Below, one piece after another: positions 45,642 to 58,645 of a DNA stretch of 64,000 nt. Source of the DNA: Porpolomopsis calyptriformis (Eukaryota > Basidiomycota > Agaricomycetes > Agaricales > Hygrophoraceae); NCBI GenBank assembly GCA_951640195.1, contig OX621166.1, forward strand, positions 2,410,501-2,474,500, in the 5' to 3' direction. The notes beneath the pieces were generated by a model. It saw nothing but the letters and a program-made list of their open reading frames with translations, was not told the origin of the DNA and ran no database searches. Made by a program: the position numbers and the translations under genes. Each line of letters begins with the position of its first letter. The first letter of the stretch is position 1.

Positions 45642-48600
45642 ATGGACTACCTGAGGACGTTAGGTTCTGCCGCAGTCTCGTCGTTGGTTCAAAAATCTGG
45701 CCTTAATCTGCCTTTCACCCTCGGCTCGAAGGTGTCTTCGTTCGAGAACGTGTGGAATCTTTATGACGGCACAAAGCGGGTACGACACACGCCGTGCAAA
45801 CCCAATCTCTTTCAATTCAATGTTGGTATTAGGACGACGGAAGTGATATTTCGGTTTTTGAGTACGCGAATAAATCATCAATACCTCTCGGCAAGAACGC
45901 CGTTCGCAAGTTACGCACCACTCGTCACCCAGATGTATTGAAATTCCTAGACGCAGTCGACTCTGACACTGTCATCTACATCGTCACAGAACGTGTGCGA
46001 CCCCTAAAAACTTCTCTGCCGGCTTGGTCTTCGAGAGAGGTCAAAGAGAGGGAGGATTGGCTACTCTGGGGGCTTCATAGGATCTCGGTCAAACTTGTTT
46101 CGGCATATGTTAGTTAATCTATTGATTGTATTTTTCAGGTAGCTTTGTCGTTCCTCAACGATTCCTGCGCATCTACACATGGCAACCTGCGCGTTGATTC
46201 GTGTTTCATATCTCCTTCGGGCGAGTGGAAACTAGGGGGATTCGAGTTGTTGAGCACCGCAAAAGATGAATCTGCCGTTCTATATGTGCGTGTAGTCTCA
46301 TCGCCATTGCGCTCGTGACAGTGAATCTTAGTGACTGGCAGACTATGGGTGGGACCATTCCCTTGGCTTCAGACTGGGCGTCGCCAGAAGTGAGAAAAGG
46401 AGGCTATCTCCTACTCAAAGAGTAACATTCGCGTCTGCATATCGTTATTTCTGCTTATATTCTTCAAGTCAACATCCAGCTGCGGCGGATGCATATGCTC
46501 TCGGCCTTCTACTTCACGCTGTCTTTAATCCAACCCACGGTCCTCCTCCAACATCGCAACCTCCTCATCCACCACCACAACCCTCGTCTCGCGGAGCAAT
46601 ACCCACATCGTTATTCCCTTCTTTCAAGAAGCTACTCAATCCCAACCCAAAAGCACGTCTGTCACCGCAGAACTTCCTCGCTATCGGCATGGCCGAAACG
46701 GCAGGAGACGGTTCTGGATTCTTTATAAACAATAAACTCGTCAAGGTATGCATGGGGTTGGACAATTTCAATCTAGGGAGTGAAGCCGACAAAAGTACTC
46801 TTCTTCGGTCAGCTTTTAGGTATTATCATGGTTCTAGCAAGCTGATAACCACCTTTTCCCAAATCACTAGAACACTCAAAGAATCAGCATCCTCTTTTCC
46901 AACCGAATTTGCGTCTTATCGTGTTTTGCCTTCCTTGATCTCGGCGCTCGAATTCGGTGGAGCATCTGCCACAGTAATTCTTCCACTCATTCTCCAATTG
47001 GGACAAAATGTCTCCCCTGAGGATTACTCATCTGTCGTCCTTACACCCTTGATCAAATTATTCGCCAGTCCTGATCGGGGCACCCGTATGGCATTGCTTG
47101 ACAACCTCCCCGAGTTCGCGGACAAGCTGGAAAAGAAAGCTGTGGCTGACAAAATTTGGCCGTATCTAGTAGGAAAACCTGTTACTCTTGATCACCCGCA
47201 ATCTCACTCACTGGTCCCCCCCCACTCCAGCAAACAGGGTTTTCTGATACTGTTGCAGTAATTCGAGAGGCGACTGTCAAGTCAATTAGTCTGCTGGCTC
47301 CTAAAGTGAAGATCGAACTGTTCTGGCCATTTTTTTCACATCGCTAACCCCTCAAACTAGTTCAATGATCGTATTCTAAATAATGATCTTCTGCGGTTTC
47401 TTGCTAAGATGCAAAGTGATCCGGAAGCCTCCATCCGCACCAATACCTGTATTCTGATTGGCCGGTTGGCTCCCTCCCTGGGACACAATACCAAGCGAAA
47501 AGTTCTCGTTCCTGCATTCACACGTGCTCTCAAAGATCCATTCGTTCACGCGCGAGTGGCTGGACTCATGGCATTCATGGCTACCGTCGACTGTTTTGAC
47601 TCCGTGGAACTGGCTAATAAAGTCATCCCGAATATCGCACCTATCCTAATCGACCAGGAAAAGTATAGATTTCATATTTTCGCTCTTGCCAACCTGACGC
47701 TTCTCTCGACCGTCATAGATTGGTTCGTGATCAAGCATTTAAGGCGGTAGATTTGCTCGTGAAGAGGCTGGAAGCTCACGCAGCCACCATGGTATGTAAT
47801 CTATCCGACTTTCATTTGCCTACTGGTAGTCACAATTTGTAATCAGCCCGAGACCACTATCTCAGAGGAGCCCACTATTCCGGGATCTTTCACCTCCTCC
47901 ATCCCGACCCAAACTGCTTTAGTAAATAGCGCAACTGGCGCAGCGGGAGCCCTGGCCGGCTGGGCCATTTCCTCTCTAGGAAGGAAAGTGAGTGAACGGT
48001 GTCTAGGATAACCACCTTTCATTCAAGTAGAGAATTCAGCTAGCGGCGGCAGACATGCAAAGTACAATAGCCTCTACCATTGAACGGTCAGCATCGGCCC
48101 CTCCACCACTTGGAGTGACTTCCTCGGATATCACTACCAACAGCTCCCGCCCGACTGCATCAACGCTCTTGTCTTCCGCGGCAACTAATCGGACAACACC
48201 ACCGACCTCAAGATCCAGGGGAATGCAACTTGGAGCAAACAAGGTCCCAGCGGGCGTTGCTTCCGCGGCACTGGCCGCTCAACTCGCCGAAGAAGCGGAA
48301 GCTGAAGAGAGAGCTGGCGGGAATCCTTGGGGCAATGACGATCTCATCGACATAAATGCGGATCAGGACGACTGGAGTAAGTCGCGTCTTGCTTTGCTCT
48401 GGGATCCCCCCTTATCTTTGCTTCCTTTTAGGTGCCTTTGAAGCAGCTCCAATCGCGGAACCTGTGCCTGTACCCACTCAAGGTTCGGCTTCGCAAGATG
48501 AGATTAAGTCCTCACACCACTGTGCGTATTAACTCTCGCTCCATACGTGCCTTTGTGACGTCTGTATGTTGTTCCAGCTATAGGCGCATGGGAAGGAATT

Positions 48601-49075
48601 AATTCTGGAAAGTCTGATATCGATCCTTGGAGTACTAGCCCGGAAAATGGGCTTTCACGACCTCAAGAATCAGAAGCCATCGATCCTCAGGTTACCACAA
48701 TACCGAGCATGCTTAAAGTCGGAAGCAATCCTTGGGGAAATCATTCGTACTCAACACCAGCTCAAAATTCTTCTGCAGCTGGCGATCTGGCTTCATCTAG
48801 CCGACACTCTACACCTACCCCACCGTCACAACTCCCAGCATCCAGCGGATGGGAGGCCGTAGAGAAGGCCACCCCAAATCCGTCGACAGCATCCTTAATG
48901 AGCGGTATGAGCAAAGAGGAGAAGGCAGCAGAGATGGCACGGCGAAAGGAGGAGAGAAAACAGGTTTGGTCGTCTTGTTTTACTTCTCCTGATCGATATC
49001 TCACAGAAGTACATCGTGCTACAGCGCATCGCTCAACTAAAGGAGCAAAAGAAGAAAGCAGCTGCCAAGAACTGA
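45642..49075 (+). CDS. CEX1: SCYL1/CEX1-type pseudokinase with HEAT repeats
   Basis: SCY1-family protein; relatives act in COPI retrograde traffic and nuclear tRNA export. The N-terminal pseudokinase starts MDYLRTLGSAAVSSLVQKSG and includes LRTTRHPDVLKFLDAV, TVIYIVTERVRPL and WKLGGFELLST in place of a DFG loop, so catalytic residues are missing as in the whole family. HEAT repeats follow (LPSLISALEFGGASATVILP, RFLAKMQSDPEASIRTNTCI, KVLVPAFTRALKDPFVHARV). The tail is Ser-rich with several NPWGN and DPWS motifs and ends with a basic coiled coil (SKEEKAAEMARRKEERKQ) spliced to RIAQLKEQKKKAAAKN, stop at 49073-49075. The motif set and order fit CEX1/SCYL1 rather than SCYL2. Confidence 0.88.
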
Positions 49076-49383
49076 TGTTTGTTAGTTTGATCACGTCAAC
49101 TTTGGATATATTGTCATGCTGGAATAACGCCTTTGGTGTGCTTAATCGGGCTGCATGGGCAGGTTTACTGGAAATCCATCCGTTATTAATAATAGTGCAA
49201 GCATCAGCCGGAACAATACCTACCAGCGAGGGACGCTCAAGGGCCCACTGACACACCCGCCAATAGTAGTTTGGCATCCAGGGCGAGGTTCTCGCGAAGG
49301 ATGATGATCAGCCGGTCAGGCAAAAAACCAAAGCGTTGGGTTCGAATTCGTATATAGGACGAGGAAGTGGCACTGCTGATATT

Positions 49384-52300
49384 TTACAGCGGCTGAGAAT
49401 GATATAAATCACCGTTTTTTCCGCGAGCCTTGTATTTTGTCTTCACTTTCTTCATAGGCACAGAACTTTCGGCAATGTCAGCTTCGCTGTCACTAGTTTC
49501 ATCGGCCTTGCGCTTCGCACCTCTCGCAGAAGTCGGAGGTGCGGTGCCTGTATTCACGTCAACATGATCACTACCCGTTGACGTCGAGAGCCGGTTGAGC
49601 GAAGATGGCCCCGGACTTTGTTTTAATGAAGTCGTTGACCCTGAAGCGGAAATCTGAACCGAAGCACGAGAACGCACAGAACCTGCCGGGGATGCGCGAG
49701 GGGTCTGTCGCCTCTCTGATCTAGGCTGACCCGACAACGAACTCGTCACGCCCTCATCTTCATCAGCTCGAACTCGCGCTTGGTTAGGAAACGCCCCATC
49801 TTCAAGCTCCACCCTTGACTCCCGCCAGTCTCTCTTGAAGACACTCTCAGCTGACAAACGGTCCTCGAACAACCAGAGATTGCGCTCGTCTCTGGCGTTA
49901 TTATCATACTTTAAGATCACCCCATCACCCGTTAGGCGAGCCGCGAACGTTTCAAGAGAGAGAGACGCCATGTTCTTTACAAGATATCTGGTCTTTAAGC
50001 GTTCTTTCTGCTCACGCTCATTTTCTTCGTCCTTAGGATCCAGGGATGGGGGCTCGCCAATGTTCTCCATCCATTCCCAAGGCCGGTTGAGGACGGGATT
50101 ACCGTAAACCAATCTCCCTGTTGAATCGCGGTAAGCATTCACCAGGTTGACCACAGAGGGGTTTGAGACTGTATGTGGGAGAAGAGAGTGCAGGATGTTC
50201 CGGTATTCTGCTGGCATTTCAGCAGGGAGCTCCGAGAGACGGCGTTTCGGGTAATTGCAAAAGGGATCGAATGTAGGTGTCTTTGATTCCGGAGGTATCT
50301 CTGTTTTCGCTTCTCATTTAATGTGAAGAGAGCAAAGACGGGGGGGGGGCATACCGTCTATAAGAAAATACAGAGTGTCGACAAGTAATGGGAAGGCCAC
50401 GGGATCTACGTTATTTCCCGAGCCGTATAACTGCACTCTCAAAGGTCAACGTGGCCAGATATGTATAAAATAAAGGTAATTTACCATAGCCAATTGAAAT
50501 ATCGTGGAGGAAAGACTGTTGCCGGCAGGTTTTGTAGCTGATGTCCATACTCCTTGAAAACCAAGATCGAACTGTAACAGACGGCCCAAAAAAATAACCG
50601 TTCGCGTGATTTCAGCGCGTCCAACGCTTTTTATTGAGTCACTATGGTTTGTAGTGAGCATCGACTCAATATCTTTGAACCTATCGCATATGGCCTTGAA
50701 AAAGTCCTCCTGGATTTGGCACTCGAGAGGCGGAAGTGGCAAAGCTTCAGCGCGCAATGGTTCAGCAACAAAGGTCAGTACACGTAGAACTTCTCCTGCG
50801 CGCCGAACACATTCCGGCAAGTTGTTGGGTTGTTCGGTAAAGTAAGAATCATTGAGAATCTCCGTGACACATCGTAAACCGTTATTGATGAACTGTTAGG
50901 AAATGTAAGATAGTGAGTTGATAAGGTATCGTCGCGGATGCTACCTTTCCGGAAACCGCACTGTCGACGCCTCTCGCCATCTCCGCGACGAAATATGCTT
51001 CTTCGGGTGTCATAGAATGATGAAATATCTTCATTATCAAATCATCCAATTTGGCACTCGCGGCTTGATGTGGGGTGTCTTGCGCTAGCTGTCTCCCCAT
51101 CTGCCGAAGAACAAACTGCAGCAAGATGGCGGTCGCTCCAAGCACCCAAGGGCTCAGTAGGGATGAGAGGTTTTGCCAATTGCTCGGTAGACCTAAATAG
51201 TAGTGCTCATGAATGCAGTAACGCTACCGAACGAAAATTTAACTCACACAGGATCAACCGTAATGCATCCACAAGAGGCTCCCCAAAGTCATCATGAATC
51301 TTGGACTGCAGTGGTTGTCCAAAGGCGTCTCGAACGGCATCCAGATTTCGATAGGCCGCCTGTCGGAACTCATTGACTTCACACAAAGCGCATCGAAGCG
51401 TTATGGAAGCCCGCCGGAGATCCTCAGGGACATTTTCGTTCTTCTCGATAAAGACAAGTGTCGGGACGCTGGCGACAAGGAGAGAGAAGTGAGGTTCCCG
51501 GTAAACGTGTTGCCGCCAAGTACGAATGCGCTGTATATCGAGTAGATCCGATGGCGGGGCACCTTCTGCCGCACCATGTTCTCGAAGCAGTAGGAATTCA
51601 AACAAGTTATTGGCCGCGCGAAGTACTTCAGAGAATTGCCCCTGATGTCCAGCCGAAGCCATTGCAGCAAGTTGCCATGCTGGATAGACCAAACCTTTCA
51701 GCATAGTCGTCGTCGTGAGGGCACCGCTAACAGAGAGGTACAAAAGCACCACAGTCAAGACATCCCATGCATCAGAGGTAAGCGCCGCGATTTCTCCCTT
51801 CCCGGGGCCTAGGAACCACTGAAGGACTTGGTGATCAAAACCCGTTGGCAGATGTTTGTCTACGTGTAGCAAGAAGTTCCCATATCGAAGAGCGCAGGCC
51901 CGACGTCCAGCAGGGTCATCCGTCATCACAGGAATTTGGCGAAGACTGGCAACGGTATTATCCCAGACTTTCCACGCCCAGTCGTACGAGGTGCGATATT
52001 TGTACCATAGAGTGTTGGCCAGAATCGAAGGAGCCTCTGAATTGGGATCGTTGGCGAGAAGAAGAATCTCGGGAAGGACAGCTGGAACAGATTCCGGTTG
52101 GTCAGTCGTGGGATGTAATGCCTAAGGAAAGCATGAGAAAAGATCATCAATCTAGCACACATCCTCACGTGTGTAAAAGCGGATATATCAGCAGCAACTT
52201 GGTCGCGGGATACTGAGTCAAGAAATCGGTGGTCGTCTATCTCAACCAAGAACGTCAGAAGGTCGCGGGATTGTAAACCTCGAGTCTTCCATGATAGATG

Positions 52301-55203
52301 AGCGGCGAAAAGTGCATTTGCGACCGTCCCAGTGGCGCTCATACAAGTCCAGATGATCAGGTATCGACGGAGGGCTGCGATGATGACACTCAAAACATCG
52401 GTGGATGTTGAGCGTTCCAGCATGAACAAGCTAAGCTGTAAAGTAAAAGCAGTCAACACTATTCACACGTTCCATTTCCGCTGAACTCACATCCAAGATG
52501 GAGTCGAAACATTTGGAATGGGCCATGATCTCTACGAAAATGCTGAACACCTTCACCACAACCGGCTGGGTAGTGTTTTCTGCCAACGCACTAGTCATCG
52601 TCAGTCAAGAGCACACGTAACTAAAAAAGGGTAATGACCTTGTGAAATTCCTCCGAAGAATCGGAAGAAGCCACTGCTGAAGCGTTCTGACTTGTTCGAA
52701 CCGAGAGGCTTCCAACAGCACGGGACATTCAGCCAGGAGAGCACTCGTAGAACTGAAAGTACTCCGCGTTTCCCCTATATTAGCACAAAGCTCAACGTCA
52801 GCCAAATAATAAGGTGTGAATCTGATTACAAACCTCCAAACAGCTCTGGTAGAATATGTCTAACCTCCTTGCGTATCTCGCGTTCGTTGACATCTTCGGG
52901 GGTCATTCTTGCCCGAACCCCGTGCATCGTTACCTTGCGTTGATTGACCAAGGAAGGTGTTGTATTGTAAAGGGGAATGCATCTTAAAAAAGTTCGATGA
53001 CGAGACCCACACTCCTGGCATGGGGAGTCCAAGTCAACCTCGTTACATGGAGGAAGATCCGACCACGAACCTCGTTAAACGACAGTCCAGGTTCGCAACG
53101 AGCAATCAGGCGCTGAATGTAACTGGAATACATGAACAATTCACTCTTGACCATTTCACCGAGGAGTAAGGCAACAGAGTGAATGTTCCTGGGGTCCCCG
53201 GCGACCTCGGAGGAATCCATCCAGTCAAACAACTGATCTTGTATGAATTCGTCTGGAGGAGGATGGTCGCACCTCGCCGCACGTTCCATTGCCTTGTCCC
53301 GCCAGTTCTTGAGGAGGGTGACGGCAGCGTATGGCCGGTGGTCCCCGTACTGAAGCGGCGTGACGCTCCATGTGAGCAAGGTATCAAGCTTTTCGATAAA
53401 ACCATGGGAATAATCTGAAACCAGGTCAAAAAAGGCTATGGTATCCATGTCGGTACCGCTTGAAATGGAGTTGAGGAGCTAAGGAAGAGTCAGTCCTGGA
53501 AGCGCATCCATATTGTGACGAACGACACTACCTGAATGTCCGAAACTGCGCGACTGAGCCGGGCCGTCCCCCGTGTGGGAAGGTTACTGAGGAGCATGGC
53601 TTCATTCCGCTTCTTGATATCCGAGAACCCTTCGAGGAGTGCTTGCCGTACTTCGCGAGCGATTTGCTCGGCAAGTTCTGTTGACTGTTTGGTAATATCC
53701 TCGGTCAGTACTTGACTGATCAGGCTAGAATGCGCTATCCATGTCCGTGGGCTGACAAATGCGCCTGGAAGGGCCAAACAAATTCTCTGCAAATGATCAG
53801 AAATGATCAACATGCACCACTGGAAAAGGTGGACATGACAAACTTGAAGAATTGTTTTGATTAGTCCCTCCGTGTCGACGAGGAACCCCCCAGCCGGGGT
53901 AGTTGGTATCTGGGTGAACACCTGAATTGAGTCCAAAGCACGAAAGAGAAGGGAACAGACAACCTCCAATAACTTGGAAAGACATGCATCAACGAAGGGA
54001 CGAGTTAATGCGCGGCTACTGAGCATATCATCCAGATAGCTATCCGCGAGTCTAGTGACAAAGCCAGCTTGAGCAAGATTACAGGTAGCCATTTGCTGAA
54101 CAAGCCAGGTCAAAAAAGTAGTACTATCCACCATACCCTCCGAGTAGAACGTGCGCAAAAGTTGTAGGCTGAAAACAAAGAAATGAGTAGGCTATGGGAG
54201 GCAAACGATTCTACGAACCTGTATGTGAAGCGGGATATCCACCGGTTGCGGGAATCTGTATCAGCGAGGACGCCTTTGAATGTTTGTTTGATACCCAACC
54301 CTGCTCGCGGAGCACTCGGAAGAACGATATCCGCCAGCTGCTTTTTCATATAACTTGTTACCACAAGCGCCCAGTCGACGCTATATTGAGTGGGATTATA
54401 CGATGGCTTATTCCGAAGGCCAGCCTAGATGATCGGTTCAGTTTTTCTTTGAATCGAAACAGAAACGGACGGAGGGCACGAACGGTCTCGTTGGCGCCGA
54501 ACACACGCAAAAACCATACGGCGCGCGGGACGGCCACCCTATTCGCATGCAAAAGATCCAGCAGATAGTGTCCCTTGGCGCCGTGCGGGACGCTTTTCCC
54601 GAGCTTGTGGAGAGGGACATTGGGATTGGCGAGATCGGCAAACCAAGCTTGACGCTTGGCGTCATTCAATGTCACTCTCGACGGCATTCGGAACGAGAAC
54701 GATCTGGAAACGGGTGTGAACGAGGTGAGATGGGGGGATTTGAAACAGACAGACCCTGAACTCACGAAACGGAAGCGATCTGATCGGCTCGTCGAGCAAA
54801 AACTTGGTTCATGATGTCCTCGAGCTCGGTGAGAGCATCGCCTGTAACAAATCGATTGTGGATAGTATCCTGTGCACTGAGCGTCTCTGCCTTTTTGTTT
54901 CTTCAGGACGAGGAAAGAGCGTGATCTGCACTCTGACAAGACAAACTTACCGGGATGGAGTGACCGCCAACGTTGAGTCCACTCTTCACGTTCACTTCCG
55001 AAAGGGCTTCTTCATTCCTTCCAGAACGAGGAGGGTGAAATCCGGGGTATCCTGCAAACGTTACATGATCCAGTTGGAAGCTTTGCGGCGGTATCGAATA
55101 CGTCTTACTGACCTAGATCTGCCGATGCGTGGGTCTTGGGAAGCCATAGTGGTGGACGACATTCGTGAATATCTGGAACATGAACATCATTTCCTGCCAA
55201 CAT
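49384..55203 (-). CDS. MED12: Mediator complex subunit 12
   Basis: Subunit of the CDK8 kinase module (yeast Srb8); regulates transcription through Cyclin C-CDK8. The start at 55203 is chosen because its exon (WLPKTHASADL) splices in phase with GYPGFHPPRSGRNEEALSEV, the MED12 N-terminal signature. Then follow VTLNDAKRQAWFADLANPNV, the Med12 domain, and ANRVAVPRAVWFLRVFGANE, SYMKKQLADIVLPS and SRNRWISRFTY. The middle is long and helical across many exons. The C-terminal exon (50217-49384) has VVNLVNAYRDSTGRLVYGNP, RPWEWMENIGEP and ARLTGDGVILKYD, then a Ser-rich, basic tail. About 1,450 residues. It is divergent from DAD2 with about 130 bp between the starts. Confidence 0.87.
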
Positions 55204-55335
55204 ATTCCGTAGAAAACCAAAAAGAAAAAAAATGAAATGGTCAAAGCAAATGCGAATGCATAAAAGCGTTAAGATCTAAAAGGCGCGCAGGAATGGAATT
55301 GGGTAAATTGCCTTTTTGGGAGGGTACGCTCTTTC

Positions 55336-55845
55336 ATGATCATCATGCGACCATCCGTAGCCTCGAATCGGGTGTCGTACGCAGCCGGATTAACAACCTC
55401 TAAAGCACCAAACCCAGCCGCCGCGTTAAAGCTTCTCGAGAAAAAGAAAGAATTCGATGCGGTATCCGCGCTGGAGCGAGCCACCGCATTGTTTCTCCAG
55501 CGTATAGAAGGGTTGGGAGAAGACTGCGATATCATGGCGGCGGCTGCGGAAGGTGAAGAATATATATATACATGAATTTTGCCATGAATTTTTCATCTGA
55601 TTTTGTGCTAGTTCATGGTCAAGTCCTTGAGCAGTGGCCAAAGATGTTCGAGATATTGAATCTGTTCCGTGAGCCGAAACGTTCTCGATCAAGCGTCGTC
55701 TACTTTCTCATATCGATACCCAGTTGCTTCTCGAGAACCGGAAGCTGGAAGCGAAAACCATGCTAACAAGCCCATACCAGATACCGAACGTCTCGTCCGA
55801 ATCCCTATCGATGGCCTACAAATAGCAGGGACGAAAGTGGAATGA
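55336..55845 (+). CDS. DAD2: DASH complex subunit DAD2
   Basis: Outer-kinetochore DASH/Dam1 ring component coupling chromosomes to microtubules. Three exons (55336-55552, 55612-55668, 55724-55845) sum exactly to 131 residues. The core coiled segment is ALKLLEKKKEFDAVSALERA, followed by TALFLQRIEGLGEDCDIMAA, then across the first splice VHGQVLEQWPKMFEILNLF and across the second LASREPEAGSENHAN, ending LVRIPIDGLQIAGTKVE. The length and order match the basidiomycete family. A second ATG at 55345 is a possible start. Convergent with the enoyl-CoA hydratase gene (94 bp between stops). Confidence 0.9.
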
Positions 55846-55939
55846 GGGTAGCATTGGCATCATATAGAATATTTACAAGTTAATTTGCGAGAGTCCTGAA
55901 TAAAATATGTATTTTTACACTTGTGATGAGAAAGAGGTC

Positions 55940-57087
55940 TCAAGAGTGCGTAAAATTCGGTTTTCTCTTCTCTGCGAACGCCGCCATACCTGGACCACGA
56001 TAAGCAATGTTGAAAAAAAAACGACAAAGGCAAGCCTTTGCTCACCCTCTTTTTGGTCCTTCGTGGCGAAAAGACTATGAAAGAGTGTTCTCTCGAAACG
56101 CAGACCTTCTGCCAACGAAAGCTCATACGCTAACCGTCCGATTTTCAGCTGGGGCTAAGACCTTTCAAAACAAAGGAAGCCGCGCACCAGCATTCACCAC
56201 CGACTTGGCCGCCTGCACAGCGACGTGTCCCTTACTCGCGATCTCCTTCGCCATCGCCACCGCCTCGTTCACCACCTCGCCCTCGCCATCTCCCACGACC
56301 TTACTGACCAGACCGTATCGATCGGCCTCTTGGGCAGAAATAGTCCGGCCGGTGAGGATCAGTTCCATCGCGCGAGACTTGCCGATGGCATGTGTGAGTC
56401 GCTGAGAGCCGCCCCCGCCTGGTATAACACCCAGATTGATCTCTGGCTGGCCGAACTTGGCGGTCGGCGAGGCGAGGATGATGTCGCACATCATCGCAAG
56501 CTCACATCCTCCGCCGAGCTGTAGAGCTTCAGCTTTTGGGGGGATGGCCTTCAAAACGATTGAAATTGGGTACTTACGGCGTATCCGCTGACGGCTGCGA
56601 TAATGGGTTTACGCAGAGTGGTTAACGTTGACCAGTTCTCGAGGAACCTGGTCTTGTAGACTTCTGCATCTAATGCATTAAGATTATTCGGCTGTGGACG
56701 CCGACGATACGTGCATTAAAGTACTGACACTCTTTGTCTTTCATCTCTTTGATATCTGCTCCAGCTTGGAGAAGAATGCAATTAGCGGCAAAGTAATCAC
56801 GGTTTGGTCCACATACCGGCGAAAGCTTTCGCGGAGCCTGTGAGTACTATTGCACCGATTGCTTTATCCTTATCAGCATTCAATAAGGCCTGATTCAGCT
56901 CGTCAAAGAGAGGCGAGCATAACGCGTTGAGTGATTTGGGCCTGTTCAGGGTGATGAGTGCAACGGACGGGTCAGGCTGCGAGGTCAAGATGTGTGTGTA
57001 ATGGGTGGAGATCCGTCGAATCCGGGTAGAGCCTGAGACGGCTAGCCTTTTGAGAGAGGAACGAGATGTGAGGGTGAAGGAAGACAT
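55940..57087 (-). CDS. enoyl-CoA hydratase, mitochondrial type
   Basis: Crotonase-fold enzyme hydrating trans-2-enoyl-CoA in beta-oxidation. The N-terminus is rich in Ser/Arg without acids ([20 protein letters not shown]), as for a mitochondrial presequence. Motifs: [40 protein letters not shown] (first oxyanion-hole region), [40 protein letters not shown] with the catalytic Glu pair pattern, [21 protein letters not shown]-terminal exons give [20 protein letters not shown], then a splice to [15 protein letters not shown] and the stop at 55940. One small intron near 56120-56165 is not resolved exactly. Same strand as, and 70 bp downstream of, the SnoaL-like gene. Confidence 0.88.
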
Positions 57088-57157
57088 GGTGAACGGTGTG
57101 GCAAATATAGAAAGCGGGCTTATATTTCTATGTACTACAAGTTAAATACGGCCAAAA

Positions 57158-57753
57158 TTAAGCCGGTCCATGAGGGAGATGGATCGGAACTTGTGCATTA
57201 GTGACGATCTGGTTCAAAACTGACACCCTCCTGGCATCAAAGTAGGAGAATTCGGGAGCGTTCAAGGAATCATCCTGCTGAACTCTTGAAGATGATGAGT
57301 CGACCCCGATCACCGACAGATCACAAGAGAACTTACGTGACGTTGAGAACGGAAGTGACCTTGCGCTGGGCGGGCCCACCAAAGACAAGGAATCTCTCAG
57401 AGATGATAGCGTCAAAGAAGACGCTGACCAAACCGGACTATGATATTTTAGTGAGAGCGAATAAACAATGTCGGGGTTATACACACCTGTTTGGGGGTAT
57501 CCTTGTTATCAGGAAGCTCGATAGAAGCATCAAACTTGACCTCCGCCGCTTCCTGGTTCAAAGCGCCCTCAGCCTGCAGCTGCTTCTTGTAATCATCACG
57601 AGAAAGCGGGGAGCCGTTGAAGGTAATATCGGCGTCCTGAGACAAGAAATTGTCGAACGCCTGGTCAAAGTCGTCTTGGGTGTGAGCCTGGAGGATGGAG
57701 GTGAGTCTTCCCTCGGTCCAGTTGGTGAGAGTGGGTGGGATGTAAGTGGACAT
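57158..57753 (-). CDS. small SnoaL/NTF2-like protein, unknown function
   Basis: Three exons (57753-57487, 57437-57337, 57284-57158) give an exact 164-residue frame. The N-terminus TLTNWTEGRLTSILQAHTQD then DFDQAFDNFLSQDADITFNG has the helix-helix-strand order of NTF2/SnoaL-fold proteins, followed by SRDDYKKQL and LVSVFFDAIISERFLVFGGP. The end is YFDARRVSVLNQIVTNAQVP. No catalytic residues can be named. The fold call is by pattern only; it may be a Basidiomycota-specific protein. It precedes the hydratase gene on the same strand. Confidence 0.6.
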
Positions 57754-58050
57754 GATATAGAGTTGGGGTGTTGTTGAGGTTAGCCATTAACTGGTGTGAT
57801 TTTATACCCTCTCAGCCGGGGTTATGATTCCTCCATTGACCGACTAGGTCGGAGCGAAGCTTTCGTCACTGACCGGAACTGTGAAGATGATGACAAACCG
57901 TGGAGCCATTTAACTTTTGCTCTATCATAAGTCTAAACCTGTGCAGTGCTCGCCGCTCTCCGGCAGTCAACCGAATGCGATACGAAATGAGCTTATAAAG
58001 AACGTGTGAAGAGTGGTATCTACAAAATGGAAACGAGACCAAGACTCCCA

Positions 58051-58551
58051 CTATTTTGGCGGTTTGTCTTCCCTCCCTAATCCAGCAGCTAGTTCCGCTT
58101 CTTCAATCGTGTAAGCAGGATTTTTCAGTGCTTTACACCGCCTTTTGTGTACTTTACTTCTCCAATGTGAATGCAGCGCAGCATCTGATTCATAATACCT
58201 GGATGACAGAACGCGTCTGGAACTGGCCATTGATGAGAGTTAATCACGACGTACTTTGCACATTCCACACAATAATGTTGTGCCAAGCCAGGTTTTTCGA
58301 GATCGAGTGGTTGTGCCTCTAATCTAGCACGATTCTAAAAGACGATCAGTTTCGATGTAGTAGATTACACAGTCCATCCACACCTTTGGATCAAGGTCTA
58401 TTAACTGGATCTGATCCAAGTCTTTTGTCCTCGCCTGTCAAATCAGTCAGTTGAGGTGATAATGGAATAGCTTGATGCGCACACGAGTCCGGGATGCCCT
58501 ATGGACATCTCGTCGTGCATTGTGTACTCTTTTTCGACGAAGACGACCCAT
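58051..58551 (-). CDS. BUD20: BUD20/ZNF593-type zinc finger protein
   Basis: Shuttling factor of 60S pre-ribosome export. Four exons (58551-58483, 58434-58384, 58334-58255, 58198-58051) sum exactly to 115 residues. The basic start MGRLRRKRVHNARRDVHRAS is followed by TKDLDQIQLIDLDPK and a single C2H2 finger (HYCVECAKYYES, then ALHSHWRSKVHKRRCK with the distal His), ending PAYTIEEAELAAGLG. The finger is interrupted by an intron inside the codon for K in CAKYY. Normal length for the family. Divergent from APN2: the two starts are only 94 bp apart. Confidence 0.92.
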
Positions 58552-58645
58552 GACTGTTTCCCACACTCTTGATGGTCTAATTCTGAAATGGTGAATTTTA
58601 CGACACGAACACATCCTCAAGGAAAGACCCAATTTTCGTCCGTTA
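58552..58645. promoter_or_regulatory. 94-bp divergent promoter BUD20/APN2
   Basis: The complete space between the two opposite start codons. It must hold both 5' UTRs and both core promoters, so transcription of a ribosome-export factor and a DNA-repair nuclease is probably coupled. No specific box could be assigned. Confidence 0.5.

Noticed and set aside
49325..49360. GGTTCGAATTC resembling a tRNA B box.
   Set aside because: No matching A box, acceptor stem or anticodon arm could be drawn around it.
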